NCBI GenBank assembly: GCA_937934115.1
Contig: CALHAH010000015.1
Span: 186,001 to 250,000, forward strand
Source: an uncultured Thermoanaerobaculum sp.
GTDB taxonomy: Bacteria; Acidobacteriota; Thermoanaerobaculia; Thermoanaerobaculales; Thermoanaerobaculaceae
Direction: 5' to 3'
DNA length: 64,000 nt
Part shown: piece by piece, positions 25,787-34,728 of the stretch
Position numbering within the stretch: position 1 is the first letter of the stretch
How the letters are laid out: every line of letters begins with the position of its first letter
Notes under the pieces: model-generated
Database searches by the model: none
Seen by the model: only the letters and a program-made list of their open reading frames with translations
What the model was told of the DNA's origin: nothing
Translations under genes and position numbers: made by a program

Positions 25787-27607
25787 ATGTGCGGTATCTT
25801 TGGGTATGCCGGCAGCCGCGTCGAGTGTTCTCCGAGGGACATGGAGAAAGCTCTTTCCCTGTTGCGCCACCGTGGTCCTGACGCCACGGGCTTTGTTTTG
25901 GGCCCTGGGTGGGGCATGGGGGCGTGCCGTCTGGCTATTGTGGATTTAGTGGCCGGCGATCAGCCTGTGAAAAACGAGAGCGGGGCCATTCATGCCGTGC
26001 TGAATGGTGAGATTTACAACTACTTGGAGCTTCAGAGGGTGTTGCGGGAGCATGGGCACCGCATCCGCTCATCGGGCGATACCGAGCTCTTGGTCCACCT
26101 TTGGGAGGAGCACGGGAAGGCGTTGCTTTCGCACCTGCGGGGAATGTTCGCACTGGCCATTGTGGACGATCGTACGCAGAAGCTGTTCTTGGCCCGAGAT
26201 AGGTTGGGAAAAAAACCGCTTTATTGGATGCGATCGCATGGGGGGCTCTTCTTCGCCTCCGAGCTTAAGGCTTTGCGGCCCGTTGCCAGCTCATGGGTAG
26301 TGGATCCAAAAGCCTTGGAAGAGTTTTTGACGTTTGGCTTTGTCCCTGAGGGAAGCTGCTTTGTTCGCGGAGTGGAAAAGCTGCCACCAGGGCACTGGCT
26401 GGAGCTGGATATCCCCACCGGGGAGGTTCGCATCGCAAAATACTCAAAGCTGGAGTTCGCCCCGGACCCCACCATGGGCGAGGTGGAAGCTACCCAGCGC
26501 CTCGGTGAGCTTTTGGCTGAAGCTACGGCGCTGCGACTACGCGCCGATGTGCCCGTGGCGGTTTTCCTGTCTGGTGGTTTAGATTCGGCCACGGTGGCGG
26601 CTTTAGCCAAGCGGCTGGGGGAGGAGCCAAAGCTTCTCTTTGTGGACTTGGGCGACGGTGGTGAAAAACAGAGGGCCATAGCTACGGCTGCAAGCCTCGG
26701 TTTGTCCTTGGATGTGCTTGCTGGGGCGCAGGCACCTAGCTCTGAGCTTCTCCCCAAGCTGGCAGAGGTTTTCGATGAGCCGCTGGCCGACCCTTCGGTG
26801 GTACCCACGTATTTTGTGGCCCAGGCAGCTTCCCGCGCGGTTAAAGTGGTGCTCAACGGTGACGGGGGGGATGAACTTTTGGGCGGGTACCGCCGCTTCC
26901 TGCTGGCCGCGGCGGCGAGTGTCGCCGGGCAGTGGGTGTTGGGAGTGGGGCTAGCTACGTATGGGGTGGTTTTTCGCAAGCTGTGGATGTATCGAAGGTT
27001 TCGCGATGGCCTTAGGGATGTGAGCGGTGGCTACTTGGCCTGGGGGCCTGTGAAGTTCACTCCCGGGGAGGTAGCTTCCATCTTAGGTCGGGATGTAAGG
27101 CTAACAAGTTTCTACCGCATACTTGAACAATTGCCCGAGGAATCAGCCATAAACCGCTTGCGCGCCCTCGAGCTTTTTTTCTTTTTGCCTGGGGATTTGT
27201 TGGTGAAGATGGACCGAGCCACCATGGCCTGTTCCTTGGAGGCACGCTCGCCGTTTTTAGACCAAGAGGTGGTCCGTTTCTTGTTAACGGTGCCACCCAC
27301 GCTTTTGCTATCGAAGTTCCGCACCAAGGTTTTGCTCCGCAAGGCTACGCGCGGTCTTCTCCCCGACGAGGTGCGACGGGGCCCCAAGCGGGGGTTTGAA
27401 CCACCCTTGGCGCGGTGGCTGGCGGGTCCATGGGCGGGGGAGGTGGCGCGTGTTTTAGGCGACCCACAATGCTCTTTGCGAGGCTTTTTGCGCATGGGGG
27501 CGTTGGACAAGACCCTGTCAAGACTCGCTTCTGCTGATCCTCCGCGCTACGCCCGCGCTGTGTTTACCCTTCTCACCTTGGAGCACTGGCTTTCCCGCTG
27601 GGGCTAA
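25787..27607 (+). CDS. asnB: Asparagine synthase (glutamine-hydrolysing)
   Basis: A 606-aa AsnB. The start is fixed by the N-terminal nucleophile Cys2 (MCGIFGYAG). The class II glutaminase domain (1-200) has RHRGPDA and NGEIYNY. The synthetase domain has the pyrophosphate loop LSGGLDSATVA and ARSPFLDQEVVRFL. It makes asparagine from aspartate, glutamine and ATP. AsnB paralogues also amidate surface polymers or peptides, and the flanking membrane glycosyltransferase-like genes leave that open. Its 3' end overlaps the converging membrane-protein gene by 4 bp. Confidence 0.93.
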   Translation: MCGIFGYAGSRVECSPRDMEKALSLLRHRGPDATGFVLGPGWGMGACRLAIVDLVAGDQPVKNESGAIHAVLNGEIYNYLELQRVLREHGHRIRSSGDTELLVHLWEEHGKALLSHLRGMFALAIVDDRTQKLFLARDRLGKKPLYWMRSHGGLFFASELKALRPVASSWVVDPKALEEFLTFGFVPEGSCFVRGVEKLPPGHWLELDIPTGEVRIAKYSKLEFAPDPTMGEVEATQRLGELLAEATALRLRADVPVAVFLSGGLDSATVAALAKRLGEEPKLLFVDLGDGGEKQRAIATAASLGLSLDVLAGAQAPSSELLPKLAEVFDEPLADPSVVPTYFVAQAASRAVKVVLNGDGGDELLGGYRRFLLAAAASVAGQWVLGVGLATYGVVFRKLWMYRRFRDGLRDVSGGYLAWGPVKFTPGEVASILGRDVRLTSFYRILEQLPEESAINRLRALELFFFLPGDLLVKMDRATMACSLEARSPFLDQEVVRFLLTVPPTLLLSKFRTKVLLRKATRGLLPDEVRRGPKRGFEPPLARWLAGPWAGEVARVLGDPQCSLRGFLRMGALDKTLSRLASADPPRYARAVFTLLTLEHWLSRWG

Positions 27608-29115
27608 AGCGAGAGCTTGGGGAGTGGGCGGGCCTGGATTACCCGTACCGGAAAGCCACGGCTGCGCCACATCTGCACTGCTGCTTGCAGGTTAGGCTCG
27701 TCCTGGTTCACCCACCCAAACCCGTCGGAGCGGTAAAGGAGAACGGCGCCACGACGTTGCAAGGCCCCCGGAGACTCAAGAACCGGGCGGACCTCCCAAT
27801 CTTCCCTGGCCAGCACCCATTGGAAAAGAGCGGCAGCGTCGATAAGCCCTCCCGGATCGCTGCCCCGCACGTAAAAAAGTTTGGGCCACCCTTCCACCGA
27901 CAGGGCAATGTCCCTAAGGACGTTGGTCCCATCGGCACGAACCACGGCTACCGGACGGTCTAGGGGAAAATCGCAACAAATAGCCTTGGCCTGCGTTACC
28001 AAACGGGCGTGGGCTTCTGAAACCCGGGCCCAATCGCGGAGGTCGGCCCGCACGGTAAAGGCATGGGCGAGGAGGACGATGGAGGCCACAACCGCGCCAG
28101 TGACAGCTGCAACCCTTTGGCCGTGGGGACCTAAACGTTGGTGCAAGAGGGAAAAGCAGGCTGCCGCCAGGAGGAGAAACCCTGCGTAGGGAGCCACCAG
28201 GTACCGCGTGGGTTGGTAAGGTACCAGCAACGTGGGAAGCATCGGCGCAAAAAGCAGTGCAACTCCAAAAACGCCCGCAGCATGGCGCGCCCTGACAGCC
28301 ACCACCGCCATGGCAAGTACCACCAGGCTGGCCAACCCACCGAGAAGGGTCCATGGGAACTGCAGGGGAACGAGCTGTTCAAGGTGCAGGAAAGCGGCAA
28401 GGGTATGTGGCACTTTGGCCAAAACCGAAAGCTCGTAACGGAAGTAATTCTTATCGCCGGGGAAAACCAGAAAGTAGAGGCCAACGTAGACAACTGCCGG
28501 CGCAACGAAATATAAGCTCTTGGTAAGGCTTGCCGGGAGTGGTTGGCGGGAAAGACCCCAGGCAAGGGCGAAAACCAGGGCTGGCGTCACCACCCAAGTT
28601 TCTTTGCTAAGCATGGCGAGCACCACCAGGAGCGCCAAAAGCTTAGCGCGGGCCCGGTCTTCCGGCCGCGGCCACGCCAAAACCAGCCCGTTCCAGCACA
28701 GGAGCAAGAGGTCCTCAAAACGTATGGCCACGGATACCGCGCTTTCTTCAGTAAAGGCGGAAGTGCCCCAAAGGACACCCACTACCACAGCGAGGCCGGA
28801 TGCAAGGCCGAGTCGCCTCCCCACGAGGCTGAGCATGAGAGCAGCACAAGCATGGAGGAGGAGATTGGTAAGGTGAAAACCCGATGGATTTGTGTGCCAG
28901 AGCAAGCGGTCGAGAGCGAGCGTCCAGGTAGTGGTGGGCCGAAAGAAAGTGTCCAGATCAGCGAAAAGATACAAGACCTTATGACACGCGCGGTGGGCAT
29001 GCTGCACCCACTGGAAGTCGTCGCCCATGAGCGAAAAGGACATCGCTGGTGCCAGCAGCAGGATCGTAGCCGCGGGTGGTAGGAGCACTGTTAGTACCGT
29101 GGCCAACCGTTTCAC
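27604..29115 (-). CDS. Polytopic membrane protein, GT-C glycosyltransferase-like
   Basis: A 503-aa protein with about ten TM helices and a first loop containing SLMGDDFQW, then FFRPTTTWTLALDRLLW and HLTNLLLHACAA. These are typical of GT-C (PMT/ArnT-like) transferases, in which an acidic pair in the first loop is catalytic. The C-terminal 130 residues are soluble and probably extracytoplasmic. The start is GTG with TATAAA six bases upstream and no Shine-Dalgarno. A similar protein is encoded divergently from 29165, suggesting a pair acting on one polyprenyl-linked sugar pathway. Donor and acceptor are unknown. Confidence 0.7.
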   Translation of the reverse strand: MKRLATVLTVLLPPAATILLLAPAMSFSLMGDDFQWVQHAHRACHKVLYLFADLDTFFRPTTTWTLALDRLLWHTNPSGFHLTNLLLHACAALMLSLVGRRLGLASGLAVVVGVLWGTSAFTEESAVSVAIRFEDLLLLCWNGLVLAWPRPEDRARAKLLALLVVLAMLSKETWVVTPALVFALAWGLSRQPLPASLTKSLYFVAPAVVYVGLYFLVFPGDKNYFRYELSVLAKVPHTLAAFLHLEQLVPLQFPWTLLGGLASLVVLAMAVVAVRARHAAGVFGVALLFAPMLPTLLVPYQPTRYLVAPYAGFLLLAAACFSLLHQRLGPHGQRVAAVTGAVVASIVLLAHAFTVRADLRDWARVSEAHARLVTQAKAICCDFPLDRPVAVVRADGTNVLRDIALSVEGWPKLFYVRGSDPGGLIDAAALFQWVLAREDWEVRPVLESPGALQRRGAVLLYRSDGFGWVNQDEPNLQAAVQMWRSRGFPVRVIQARPLPKLSL

Positions 29116-29164
29116 TCTAGCTTTATAGCAAAGCGAAAGGGCACTTGCTACTATCCGTGAGGCG

Positions 29165-30667
29165 ATGCGGAACCGCGAGTGGTGGCCTTGGGCGTTGTCG
29201 TTGGGGGTGCTGGGCGTTCTTTATGGCCCCGTCGTAGGCTGGGGACCGGTCGCCGAAGATCTCCAGTGGGCGTATAAAGGGTGGGTTACGGCGCGCGATC
29301 CCGTGGCTTTTCTGCAGCCCTTTCACCAGCATTACCGGCCTTTCGTTTTGGCCTTCTTCTCTTTGGCAAGCGTATTGTTTTCAGACCATTGGTGGCTTTA
29401 TAGAGCTGCTTCTTTCGGAGTGGGAGCCACCGTACTAGTTACGGCTGGCAGGTTCTTAAAGGATCATGCTGGCTTGCCGGCGGTGGCTGCCGCGACCGTA
29501 GGTGTTCTTTGGCTGGCAGCGCCTTTAAGCGATGAAGTATTTTTCGTCACCTGCGAGGTACAGCAGCTTTTCTACTGCTTGGGTGTTTTGCTCGCGCTTT
29601 GGGCCAGGAAGAGGGAATCAATCTCAGGCTGGTTTTGGTGTGGGGTTCTTCTTGCCTTCGGCAGCAAGGAAGAAGCGGTTGTTTTGCCCGTGCTGGCGGT
29701 TATCCAAGACGCTGTGCTTTTCCGCTTGGCCCCTCGGCAGATTTGGCGGCGTACGCGCTTTCTATGGGGATTTGCGTTGGCGTATCTGCTCGTGAACCGC
29801 GTGGTAACGCAGTTCGAAGCCGGTTGGTTCTACAAAAACCCGTGGCTGGCCTTACCCAACCTCGCCACCACGTGGACCGCTTTTTGGCACCTGCATCCGC
29901 CGGTCCTGACTGGTTACAGCCAAGCGTTGGTTGCCCACTGGCCAAAAGCGGTGTTGGCCGTGGTTCTTACCGGGCTTGCTGTGGCTTCGGGTTTAGCCCG
30001 ATGGCGAGTGGTGGTTTTTTGCTTTTTTGCCGCTGGGGTCGTGCTGGCGCCCACATTGCCAGCTAACGTGCAAAGTCCGAGGTACACTTTCTTAAGCTAC
30101 TTCTTCTTCCTTACCGGTGTGGCCGTCGCCGCCCGCGAGTTGGCGTTGCGGGCTCGCCAATGGCGCGCCGGCACCATCGTGGCCTTCTGTCTAGTGGTTA
30201 TTAGTGTGGCGGCCAACGACGTTCTTGTAGTCGTGGGCGACCGCGAGGATTGGGGGCGATTCCAGCAGCTTTCCGCTCGCCTCGATGGCGAGCTGGAGCC
30301 GGTACTGGCCTCGTTGCGACAGAAAAAACCGGTCCTGTTAGTGCGTGGCAACGACTCCCAGCCGCTTTCGAATTTGGTGCGCTCGCCGCAGGGGTTGCCG
30401 AAGCTCTATTTTCCGCGCCCGGATGACCCTTATGGGGTTGTGTCGGTGAGTGCCTTGGTCAGTTGGAGGCTGCGAAGCGAAGGGATTGCTGCCAAACGAG
30501 TTCTTAACGCGGTCAGTGACCGCGCGCCTGTCGCTTTTGTCCACGAGGTAGGAGGGTTCGTGCCTTTACAATCCTACCCTGTGGATAACAATCGTCTCTT
30601 CGGTTACGGCACGGTTCTCCTTGAACCGGTCCGGGCCCTTGAATTTAACCCCCAGGCCTTCCCGTAA
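29165..30667 (+). CDS. Polytopic membrane protein, GT-C glycosyltransferase-like (paralogue of divergent neighbour)
   Basis: A 500-aa, roughly ten-TM protein with the same plan as the divergent gene. The first extracytoplasmic loop has WGPVAEDLQWAYKGW, followed by FHQHYRPFVLAFF, an internal FGSKEEAVVLPVLA, and a soluble C-terminal region of about 130 residues. The acidic pair reads ED instead of DD. Its C-terminal segment (LPKLYFPRPDDPYGVVS) parallels the other protein's LFYVRGSDPGG region. TACTAT lies ten bases before the ATG. The role in surface glycan assembly is an inference. Confidence 0.65.
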   Translation: MRNREWWPWALSLGVLGVLYGPVVGWGPVAEDLQWAYKGWVTARDPVAFLQPFHQHYRPFVLAFFSLASVLFSDHWWLYRAASFGVGATVLVTAGRFLKDHAGLPAVAAATVGVLWLAAPLSDEVFFVTCEVQQLFYCLGVLLALWARKRESISGWFWCGVLLAFGSKEEAVVLPVLAVIQDAVLFRLAPRQIWRRTRFLWGFALAYLLVNRVVTQFEAGWFYKNPWLALPNLATTWTAFWHLHPPVLTGYSQALVAHWPKAVLAVVLTGLAVASGLARWRVVVFCFFAAGVVLAPTLPANVQSPRYTFLSYFFFLTGVAVAARELALRARQWRAGTIVAFCLVVISVAANDVLVVVGDREDWGRFQQLSARLDGELEPVLASLRQKKPVLLVRGNDSQPLSNLVRSPQGLPKLYFPRPDDPYGVVSVSALVSWRLRSEGIAAKRVLNAVSDRAPVAFVHEVGGFVPLQSYPVDNNRLFGYGTVLLEPVRALEFNPQAFP

Positions 30668-30681
30668 GTTGCTGTTGCCCG

Positions 30682-32667
30682 CTAATCCCGTGGACGATCC
30701 GTCGGGGGGTGAACACTGGAATGGTGCTCACTGGCATTTCTGGAGGTACCAGCCGACGACGGGGGCGGAGCCGTTACGCGAGGTGGGCTCACGCTTTGCG
30801 GGGGGCGTGAGCTTGGGGGCGGATTCAAAGGGATTGTTTTCCCTGGTGTTCTTGGCGTGGCTTCGGTGGGTATGTCCCTGAGCCTGGGGTTTTCCCCCTT
30901 AGGGAGAGCCCGCTGGGTCTCGGGCTGGGAGGGTGGCCCCGAGCGTTCGGGGTAACTTCTGGGAAGTTGCACCCGAGGGGAGGGCTCTCGGCGGTCGGGA
31001 GCCGAACGGGGCACGACGTTTTCGCGCCGGCTGGGTCCACGGGGTGGCTCGGGGGTGTCAGGTCGAGGGGTGCGCGGCTGCCAAGAGGAAGGGGCTCGGG
31101 GGGTACCTTCGGGCCTCTCAAGCCGTTCCGGTTGGCGCCGCCCCTCCGGCAGCCTCATAACTTCGGGGTCCTGCAGCGATGGTCTGCTGCTTTCCACCGT
31201 TGGCTGCGGTCTTCGAGAGGAAGAACGCTCGGGACTGGGAAGTGTTCCATCCTGTTCGCCGGGCAGCCGCCCCGGGGAGGGCTTTGCCAGGCGCACCGCT
31301 TCTGACGTGCGGAAAACAACCGGACCCGACCCTTCCCCCATCGGACCCCGCGCTTCGCGCCGCAGGTAGCTGGTCACTTCTCGAGTGGCGGGCTCACGGA
31401 AGAGCTCACGAAACTCCGCCGGGCGTCCAAGGTCGCGCGGTGCTGGTCCAATCAAGGGCCCTGAGCGCACGATGGCCTCCCGGTCGCCAATGGAGCGAAT
31501 AATCCGATCAGAATCTAACCGCACGCGCTCAATGTGGGAATGGGTAAAACGATCCTCGGGTACAAAGGTCCACGGCCGGTGATCGATGTGGCCGAGGCGG
31601 ACCCTCCCGGAAAAATCGAAGCTCACCTCTGACCACCGATGGGGCCAGGGGTGCCCACGGTAGCCGTGTTGCCACCACCACCAGTCGTAGTAACCACGAG
31701 GGCACCAGCCCACATACCCTGGGGTGTAGATCCAATGGACCCATGCTGGCGCCCAAATGGGGTCATAAAACCAGACCCAACCAAAGCTTACGGAAAAGTA
31801 CCACGAGCCGTAGTGGTACGGGTACCATCCCCAAGGTTCGTAAGAAACCCAGCACCAACCTGCCGGGGTCCAGTACCAACGCCCGTAGGAGTAAGGGACC
31901 CAGGTGATGCTGACCCGCGGACGCCACCCCCAGGCGCGCAAGTCGCTCACGTAAACCCATTCGCCGTAGGCATCAAGAACGTAAGCCTTGGAGGCCTTCT
32001 GAACGTATTTTGCGGTGGGGGACTGGGAGGGGGTGGTGCGACGCTCCAGAACCCACCTCCAAAAATCGTCCCTATCGCCGCTCCACTCCACCCGCTGGAG
32101 CTCCTCGTTGTCAGCAACCCAAGCGGCAAAGCCCGCCCGCAGCAAAACGGAACCCATGCCTGCTGGCAGTTCCGCGGCTCCCCGGTGCGCGCCCACTTTG
32201 AGCTGATCCCCCTCCAATACCACGCGGTAAAGCCCGTTTCGGGTGAGGTAGACGTTGCCCGCTGGGGAGTTCACCAGCACCGATGCGGCTTGCGGTGCCA
32301 CTTCCACGGCAATGCCGCCGGCGGCCAAGTACAGGGCTGTGCGCGGGGCCGACGACCCGCGGCTTTGCGCAATGCCGTCAAAGTCCAACGTGGTGAACTG
32401 GTCGAGCCAAACCGTGGAGCCATCGGCTAGTTGGATTTCCATGCGAGCACCGCGAGCGGTCTCCACCCTATCTCCCGGAAGCACCGGCATGTTGACCACC
32501 GCATCCAACGTCTCTCCTTGGCTTGCCGGTTTGATGGTGGCGTAGCGTTCAAGGTACGAAATGTAGCTTAGAGAGGTCAGGTCATCCGAAACATTTTGCG
32601 CCCAGCTGGCAAAAGCTGCTATAAAGAAGCTTGCGGCTTTGACCTGCCAATGGCTTCGGGTGCTCAT
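30682..32667 (-). CDS. Secreted FecR-domain / DUF6600-like protein with aromatic-rich core and Pro/Arg-rich tail
   Basis: A 661-aa exported protein. The N-terminal signal-like helix (VKAASFFIAAFASWA) is followed by a FecR-like domain (about 60-200) with PGDRVETARGARMEIQLADG and VNSPAGNVYLTRNG. A stretch of about 130 residues is extremely rich in Trp, Tyr and Gly (for example WGWYPYHYGSWYF and GYYDWWWWQHGYRGHPW), as in DUF6600 proteins. The last 270 residues are low-complexity Pro/Arg/Ser and probably disordered. GGGAGGTAG precedes ATG 32667. Its function is unknown; a cell-envelope or extracellular structural role is likely. Confidence 0.75.
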   Translation of the reverse strand: MSTRSHWQVKAASFFIAAFASWAQNVSDDLTSLSYISYLERYATIKPASQGETLDAVVNMPVLPGDRVETARGARMEIQLADGSTVWLDQFTTLDFDGIAQSRGSSAPRTALYLAAGGIAVEVAPQAASVLVNSPAGNVYLTRNGLYRVVLEGDQLKVGAHRGAAELPAGMGSVLLRAGFAAWVADNEELQRVEWSGDRDDFWRWVLERRTTPSQSPTAKYVQKASKAYVLDAYGEWVYVSDLRAWGWRPRVSITWVPYSYGRWYWTPAGWCWVSYEPWGWYPYHYGSWYFSVSFGWVWFYDPIWAPAWVHWIYTPGYVGWCPRGYYDWWWWQHGYRGHPWPHRWSEVSFDFSGRVRLGHIDHRPWTFVPEDRFTHSHIERVRLDSDRIIRSIGDREAIVRSGPLIGPAPRDLGRPAEFRELFREPATREVTSYLRREARGPMGEGSGPVVFRTSEAVRLAKPSPGRLPGEQDGTLPSPERSSSRRPQPTVESSRPSLQDPEVMRLPEGRRQPERLERPEGTPRAPSSWQPRTPRPDTPEPPRGPSRRENVVPRSAPDRREPSPRVQLPRSYPERSGPPSQPETQRALPKGENPRLRDIPTEATPRTPGKTIPLNPPPSSRPPQSVSPPRVTAPPPSSAGTSRNASEHHSSVHPPTDRPRD

Positions 32668-32714
32668 GGCTACCTCCCTCCGCCTTGAATTCATGCAAGC
32701 TCTGTGCCATGCGA

Positions 32715-33407
32715 TTAGCTGTCAAGTCTGAGAAGCTGTTGCACCTGGCGTACCTTAATTACAGTTCGTGGTGGGTAATACCCCGAACGCAAGGTGGTGT
32801 TGGGGTATGTTACGCACTCCGGACCCATGAGGACCCCCGGGTTGGTCACGGTGTTGCAACCCGTTTTGCACTTGTCACCGAGAATAGCTCCAAGTTTTTT
32901 TAAGCCGGTGTGGATCCTGTCTTCACCTACGCGGATCGAGATTTCACCGCCCACGTTCTTGACGTTGGATAGAATCGTCCCAGCCCCCAGGTTCACTTCC
33001 CGCCCCAGGATGGAATCCCCGACGTAATTTTGGTGCGGCGCGTGGGCTTTCGGCAGGAGAATGGCGTTTTTGAGCTCAGAGTGAGCCCCGACTACCGCTC
33101 CCTCGCCGCATACTACCGGACCCCGCAGGTATGCACCGGTGCGTACACGGCAACCCCGGTCCAGCAAAACAGGCCCGCGCAGGACCACCCCCGGCTCGAT
33201 TTCCACGTCCTCGGCAATGAATACCGGTCCAGAAAGCAAGTGCACGCCTTCCGGCAACGGGGATCGTATTTCCCAGAAGCTCCAGCTTTGCAGGTAACGC
33301 GTGAGCCCGTAGGCCAGTGCTGCCCAAACCGGCTGATTGGGGGGGAACAAAGCGCGGTGGCTAAAACCATCGAGATCAAAGAAGTGCTCAGCGGTGAGGG
33401 CGTCCAT
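32715..33407 (-). CDS. Left-handed beta-helix (GlmU/nucleotidyltransferase C-terminal-like) protein
   Basis: A protein of about 230 aa built of hexapeptide repeats (VFIAEDVEIEPGVVLRGPVL, GEGAVVGAHSELKNAIL, LGAGTILSNVKN) as in the acyl/acetyltransferase half of GlmU and sugar-phosphate nucleotidyltransferases. The pattern KHAPHQNYVGDSILG-like (here HAPHQNYVGDSILG) and GAGTILSNVKN match the UDP-GlcNAc acetyltransferase side. The nucleotidyltransferase half is absent. ATG 33407 lies eight bases after TATACT without a ribosome site; TTG 33416 is an alternative. The substrate is unknown. Confidence 0.75.
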   Translation of the reverse strand: MDALTAEHFFDLDGFSHRALFPPNQPVWAALAYGLTRYLQSWSFWEIRSPLPEGVHLLSGPVFIAEDVEIEPGVVLRGPVLLDRGCRVRTGAYLRGPVVCGEGAVVGAHSELKNAILLPKAHAPHQNYVGDSILGREVNLGAGTILSNVKNVGGEISIRVGEDRIHTGLKKLGAILGDKCKTGCNTVTNPGVLMGPECVTYPNTTLRSGYYPPRTVIKVRQVQQLLRLDS

Positions 33408-33433
33408 CAGGGGCAAGTATACCCGCCTTCAGG

Positions 33434-34684
33434 TTACGGTGCTGCGTTTGCAGTACGCTTCACCACCACTACCGTTTGGTCGTCCCCGGGGGTGGACTGG
33501 CCAGAAAAGCTTGCTGTGGCATCGAAAATGAGCTTCACGATGTGGTTGGCGGGAGCGTGCCGGTGCCGGCGCACCAGGCGAACCAGGCGTTCGATCCCGA
33601 ACTCCTCGCCGGTGCGGTGGTGGAGGCACTCGGTAATGCCGTCGGTGTACATGACCAGGACGTCGCCAGGTTCAAGCTTCACGAAACCCCGCACGTACGT
33701 AGCTTTGTCAGATGGCCCAAGGACCATCCCTCCCTCCCGTAGGAAAAGGAGTTTGCCGTCTTTTTTGAGGACAAAGGGAGGGATGTGGCCGGCGTTGACG
33801 TAAACCAAGTTGCCGTTGGACTCCAGCTCGCCCACGAAAAGCGACACGAATTTGGAAGTGAGCTTGGAGCGGTTGATGATGGTGGCCAAACGCTCAACGG
33901 TACGCACGATCTTAAAATCCCTGGCCAAGCCCATGCGCAAACCCACGTAAATGTCCCGCACCTGCAAGGCTGCAGGCAGACCGTGCCCTGAGGCGTCGGC
34001 AATGGCCAAGTCGAAGATTTCGGGGGACACAGGAATAAAGTCGTAAAAATCGCCACCTACCACTTCCGCCGGGCGGGAATCACCGGCCAAATCAAACCCC
34101 GGGTACTCGGGAATTCTCTTAGGCAGTATGGAATTTTGTATGCGAAGTGCATCTTTGAGGATCTCGTCAAAACGTTCCTGGCGCAGCTTCTGGGTAAGGG
34201 CCAGCCTCACGATGTTGAGGGAAGCGGCCAGCTCCTCATCGCTGCCCCGGCCGGGGGTGACATCAAAGGAAATGATGTACTCTCCGTCACCCAAGGCAAT
34301 GGCCGCAAAGCGCTCGCCAGTCCCCAAAGCGCCTTCCAAGGCCGGATCCAGCCCGGGGGAGTTGCGGTCCATGACCACCAAACCCCGCTCCAGGAGCTCT
34401 TGAATGGGCGGGTAGGCCAACGGCACGCGGACACCCAAGGGAACCGAGGGTGTTTGCCCAAAGGTTTCCACGAGTTCGTAGCTGGTGCCTTCGAGGCGGT
34501 ACACGCGTCCGCCTACCACCCCCAGTTCGGCGTGGAAATGACCAACCATATGGTCGGCCGCAGCTCTAATGGTAGCCAGGGGCGTTTCCCCTTGCTCAAT
34601 GGCCGACAAGGTTTTCGCTACTCGGCGAAACAAGGATTTTGGCGAAGGTAAAGTGGGGATTGCCGGACGTGTTTTTTCGCGCAT
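33434..34684 (-). CDS. SpoIIE/RsbU-type protein phosphatase with N-terminal GAF-like domain
   Basis: A 416-aa protein. The N-terminal 190 residues look like a GAF domain (ADHMVGHFHAELGVVGGRVY). The C-terminal PP2C-like phosphatase has PAEVVGGDFYDF, DLAIADASGHGLPAAL, VYVNAGHIPPFVL, VLVMYTDGITE and DDQTVVVV, with the metal-binding Asp residues present. Such enzymes usually dephosphorylate an anti-sigma antagonist in partner-switching regulation, but no STAS or anti-sigma kinase gene is adjacent. An AAAGGAG site precedes the ATG. It lies 44 bp behind the TPR lipoprotein gene. Confidence 0.88.
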   Translation of the reverse strand: MREKTRPAIPTLPSPKSLFRRVAKTLSAIEQGETPLATIRAAADHMVGHFHAELGVVGGRVYRLEGTSYELVETFGQTPSVPLGVRVPLAYPPIQELLERGLVVMDRNSPGLDPALEGALGTGERFAAIALGDGEYIISFDVTPGRGSDEELAASLNIVRLALTQKLRQERFDEILKDALRIQNSILPKRIPEYPGFDLAGDSRPAEVVGGDFYDFIPVSPEIFDLAIADASGHGLPAALQVRDIYVGLRMGLARDFKIVRTVERLATIINRSKLTSKFVSLFVGELESNGNLVYVNAGHIPPFVLKKDGKLLFLREGGMVLGPSDKATYVRGFVKLEPGDVLVMYTDGITECLHHRTGEEFGIERLVRLVRRHRHAPANHIVKLIFDATASFSGQSTPGDDQTVVVVKRTANAAP

Positions 34685-34728
34685 GCGTTTTTCTCCTTTC
34701 CTCTGTACGCGGCACGCAATAAAGCGTA

